A stretch of 64,000 nt of DNA. It comes from Alkalihalobacillus deserti (GTDB taxonomy: Bacteria; Bacillota; Bacilli; Bacillales; Bacillaceae_D). The notes under the pieces were generated by a model. That model worked only from the letters and a program-made list of their open reading frames with translations. It searched no databases and was not told the origin of the DNA. Shown here piece after piece: positions 62,464-64,000 of the stretch (the stretch's first letter is position 1; the number at the start of each line of letters is the position of its first letter). The DNA is taken from contig NZ_JAJAFR010000009.1 in NCBI RefSeq assembly GCF_020734105.1, positions 57,797 through 121,796 on the forward strand, read 5' to 3'. Both the position numbers and the translations under genes were made by a program.

Positions 62464-63877
62464 TTAAAGTTGCTCAGTTAGTAATTTCACTTGAGTAAAC
62501 AAAAGAAGGTAGTCTGGTCCGCCCGCTTTTGAATCTGTTCCTGACATATTGAATCCTCCAAAAGGATGATAACCAACAATGGATCCGGTACATCCACGGT
62601 TAAAATAAAGATTTCCCACATGGAAGTCTTCTTTTGCTTTTTCAATATGCTCACGATTATTTGTGATCACAGCGCCTATTAGCCCATAATCTGTGTTATT
62701 GGCAATCTCTAACGCGTGATTAAAGTCTTTCGCTTTACAGAAGGCTACAACAGGCCCGAAGATCTCTTCTTTCATCAGTCTTGCGTTTTGATCTACACCA
62801 GCAATAATCGTAGGTTCAATGAAGTACCCTGTAGCGTTTTCTCCTTTCCCGCCTGAAACTAATGTGCCCTCTTCTTTCCCAATTTCAATGTAGTTCATCA
62901 CTTTGTCAAACGCAGCTTGATCATTAACCGGCCCCATATTCGTGTTTTCAGCAGGATTCCCTACCTTTAATTTTTTTGTTAAGGCGATAGCTTTCTCTAA
63001 TACTTCATCATATACATCTTCATGAATAACTGCTCGTGAACAAGCAGAACATTTTTGCCCTGAGAAGCCCAATACAGACTTAACAATCGATTCTGCAGCT
63101 AAATCAAGATCAGCTTGATTATCAACAACGATGGTGTCTTTGCCTCCCATTTCAGCTACAACACGCTTTAACCAAATTTATCCTTCGTGCACTTTTGCAG
63201 CGCGCTCGTATATGCGAACCCCTACTTCTCTTGACCCTGTAAAACTAATAAAACGAGTTTTAGGATGATCAACTAGATAGTCTCCCACTTCACTCCCGCT
63301 TCCTGGAATGAAGTTAACAACTCCTGCAGGTAAACCAGCTTCTTCTAATACTTCAATGAACTTCGCCGCAATAACCGGTGTTGTACTTGCTGGTTTTAGC
63401 AATACTGTATTCCCAGATACTAAAGCAGCAGACGTCATACCTGCCATAATCGCAAATGCAAAGTTCCATGGAGAAATCACAACTCCTACACCAAGAGGAA
63501 TGTACGCAAGTCTATTTTCTCGATAGGACGACTTTCAATATAGGATAGCCTTTCTTCAATTCAATCATTTGACGTGCGTAATACTCTAAGAAATCAATCG
63601 CTTCTGCTGTGTCTGCATCTGCTTCATTCCAAGGTTTTCCTGCTTCATAAACAAGGTAAGCTGAAAACTCATGCTTACGACAACGAACGATAGCTGCCGC
63701 TTTAAATAAAATATCTGCACGAACTTCAGGATCCCACTTTTTCCATGTCTTAAAAGTTTCAACCGCCACTTGCATCGCTTTTTCAGCTAATTCTTGATTT
63801 GCCATAGAAACAGTTCCTACTACTTCTGAAATATTTGATGGATTAACAGATACGATCTTTTTTTCGGTTGAGAGTAA
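62464..63877 (-). pseudogene. rocA: Pyrroline-5-carboxylate dehydrogenase, decayed
   Basis: Clear homology to RocA (about 515 residues) in three pieces: [18 protein letters not shown] through [28 protein letters not shown] through AAKVHEG; and [20 protein letters not shown] to the end LLTEQL. Damage: (1) homology starts about 45 residues late, directly behind a terminator hairpin, so the start is gone; (2) a frameshift near 63512-63540; (3) CAA to TAA nonsense at 63178-63180 where the family has EGQIWLKR; (4) loss of a Tyr codon in NTNYMGPV. Catalytic Cys ([10 protein letters not shown]) is kept. Cells could not convert P5C to glutamate with this copy. Confidence 0.88.
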
Positions 63878-63884
63878 GCCCGAA

Positions 63885-63916
63885 TTATAAAAAATAAGCG
63901 CACCTTACCGGTACGC
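63885..63916 (-). terminator. Terminator-like hairpin at the broken start of rocA
   Basis: Minus-strand GCGTACC-GGTAA-GGTGCGC (7 bp, one G-T pair) followed by TTATTTTTTAT. It ends a transcript arriving from beyond the window and sits where rocA should begin. Confidence 0.55.
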
Positions 63917-63925
63917 ATGACAAAT

Positions 63926-63963
63926 AGCCGTATATCACGACTTTTTTAATCGAATATACGGCT
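63926..63963 (+). terminator. Hairpin near window end
   Basis: AGCCGTATAT and ATATACGGCT arms with an 18-base loop, followed on the plus strand by TATTTTATTTT. Use unclear as no plus-strand gene precedes it. Confidence 0.5.
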
Positions 63964-64000
63964 TATTTTATTTTCTGTTACATGTTTCTTGGATCTTTTT

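Overview
The window is AT-rich DNA from an endospore-forming Bacillaceae, probably a Bacillus or alkaliphilic Halalkalibacter/Alkalihalobacillus-type organism. Evidence: a conserved Bacillus neighbourhood (yhaX, yheA, yheB, yheE), an alpha/beta small acid-soluble spore protein, spoVR, the Bacillus leucine-degradation (yng) operon, yhcX, a glgCDAP operon, strong AAGGAGG ribosome binding sites with frequent GTG/TTG starts, and perfect CcpA cre boxes. No tRNA, rRNA, CRISPR array or prophage was seen.

Layout. 1-4.9 kb: yhaX (cut by the window edge), small membrane and soluble Bacillus proteins, SASP. 5-12.7 kb: leucine/acyl-CoA catabolic operon (yngJ, yngHA, yngHB, yngG, yngF, yngE and an acyl-CoA synthetase) behind a cre site; its HMG-CoA lyase carries a large in-frame internal deletion and a truncated iadA fragment sits just upstream. 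13.4-20.2 kb: Na+-dependent symporter, PLP aminotransferase, spoVR, a decayed IS200/IS605 transposase with hairpins, ferredoxin. 20.5-42.3 kb: a large catabolic island. 42.7-48.8 kb: phosphoglucomutase, a FixH-like protein, yhcX, a CheX-type phosphatase and a DUF2225 protein. 49-55.3 kb: glycogen operon glgCDAP without glgB in view. 55.6-60.6 kb: glycerophosphodiesterase, mtnE-like aminotransferase, nitroreductase, DUF418 protein. 60.7-63.9 kb: a gene graveyard (siderophore-binding protein remnant, YjiH-type remnant, rocA destroyed by 5' truncation, frameshift and nonsense mutation) around an intact proline dehydrogenase.

The most interesting system is the island at 20.5-42.3 kb. It combines a tripartite tricarboxylate transporter (TctA, TctB and two tandem TctC proteins), a Rieske ring hydroxylase, a class III extradiol (LigB) dioxygenase, a LigJ-type 4-oxalomesaconate hydratase, three RraA/CHA-aldolase-family proteins, a RidA protein, and an acyl-CoA side-chain module (two CoA-activating routes, acyl-CoA dehydrogenase, enoyl-CoA hydratase, paired MaoC hydratases, SDR, DUF35 plus cysteine-less thiolase-like protein). 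LigJ plus aldolase without recognisable LigC or LigI points to a gallate-type route (ring cleavage straight to oxalomesaconate). The divergent gene encodes a sigma-54 activator with a PrpR-type sensor domain. I find two near-consensus -24/-12 promoters (TTGGCA[C/T]-N5-TTGCAT), one in front of each half of the cluster, each with GTTTC-N5-GAAAC palindromes and 9-nt GTTTCANNN tandem repeats starting about 50 bp upstream; the same boxes occur next to the regulator's start. This defines an apparently self-contained sigma-54 regulon for an aromatic acid, plausibly a lignin-type phenylpropanoid; the substrate is inference.
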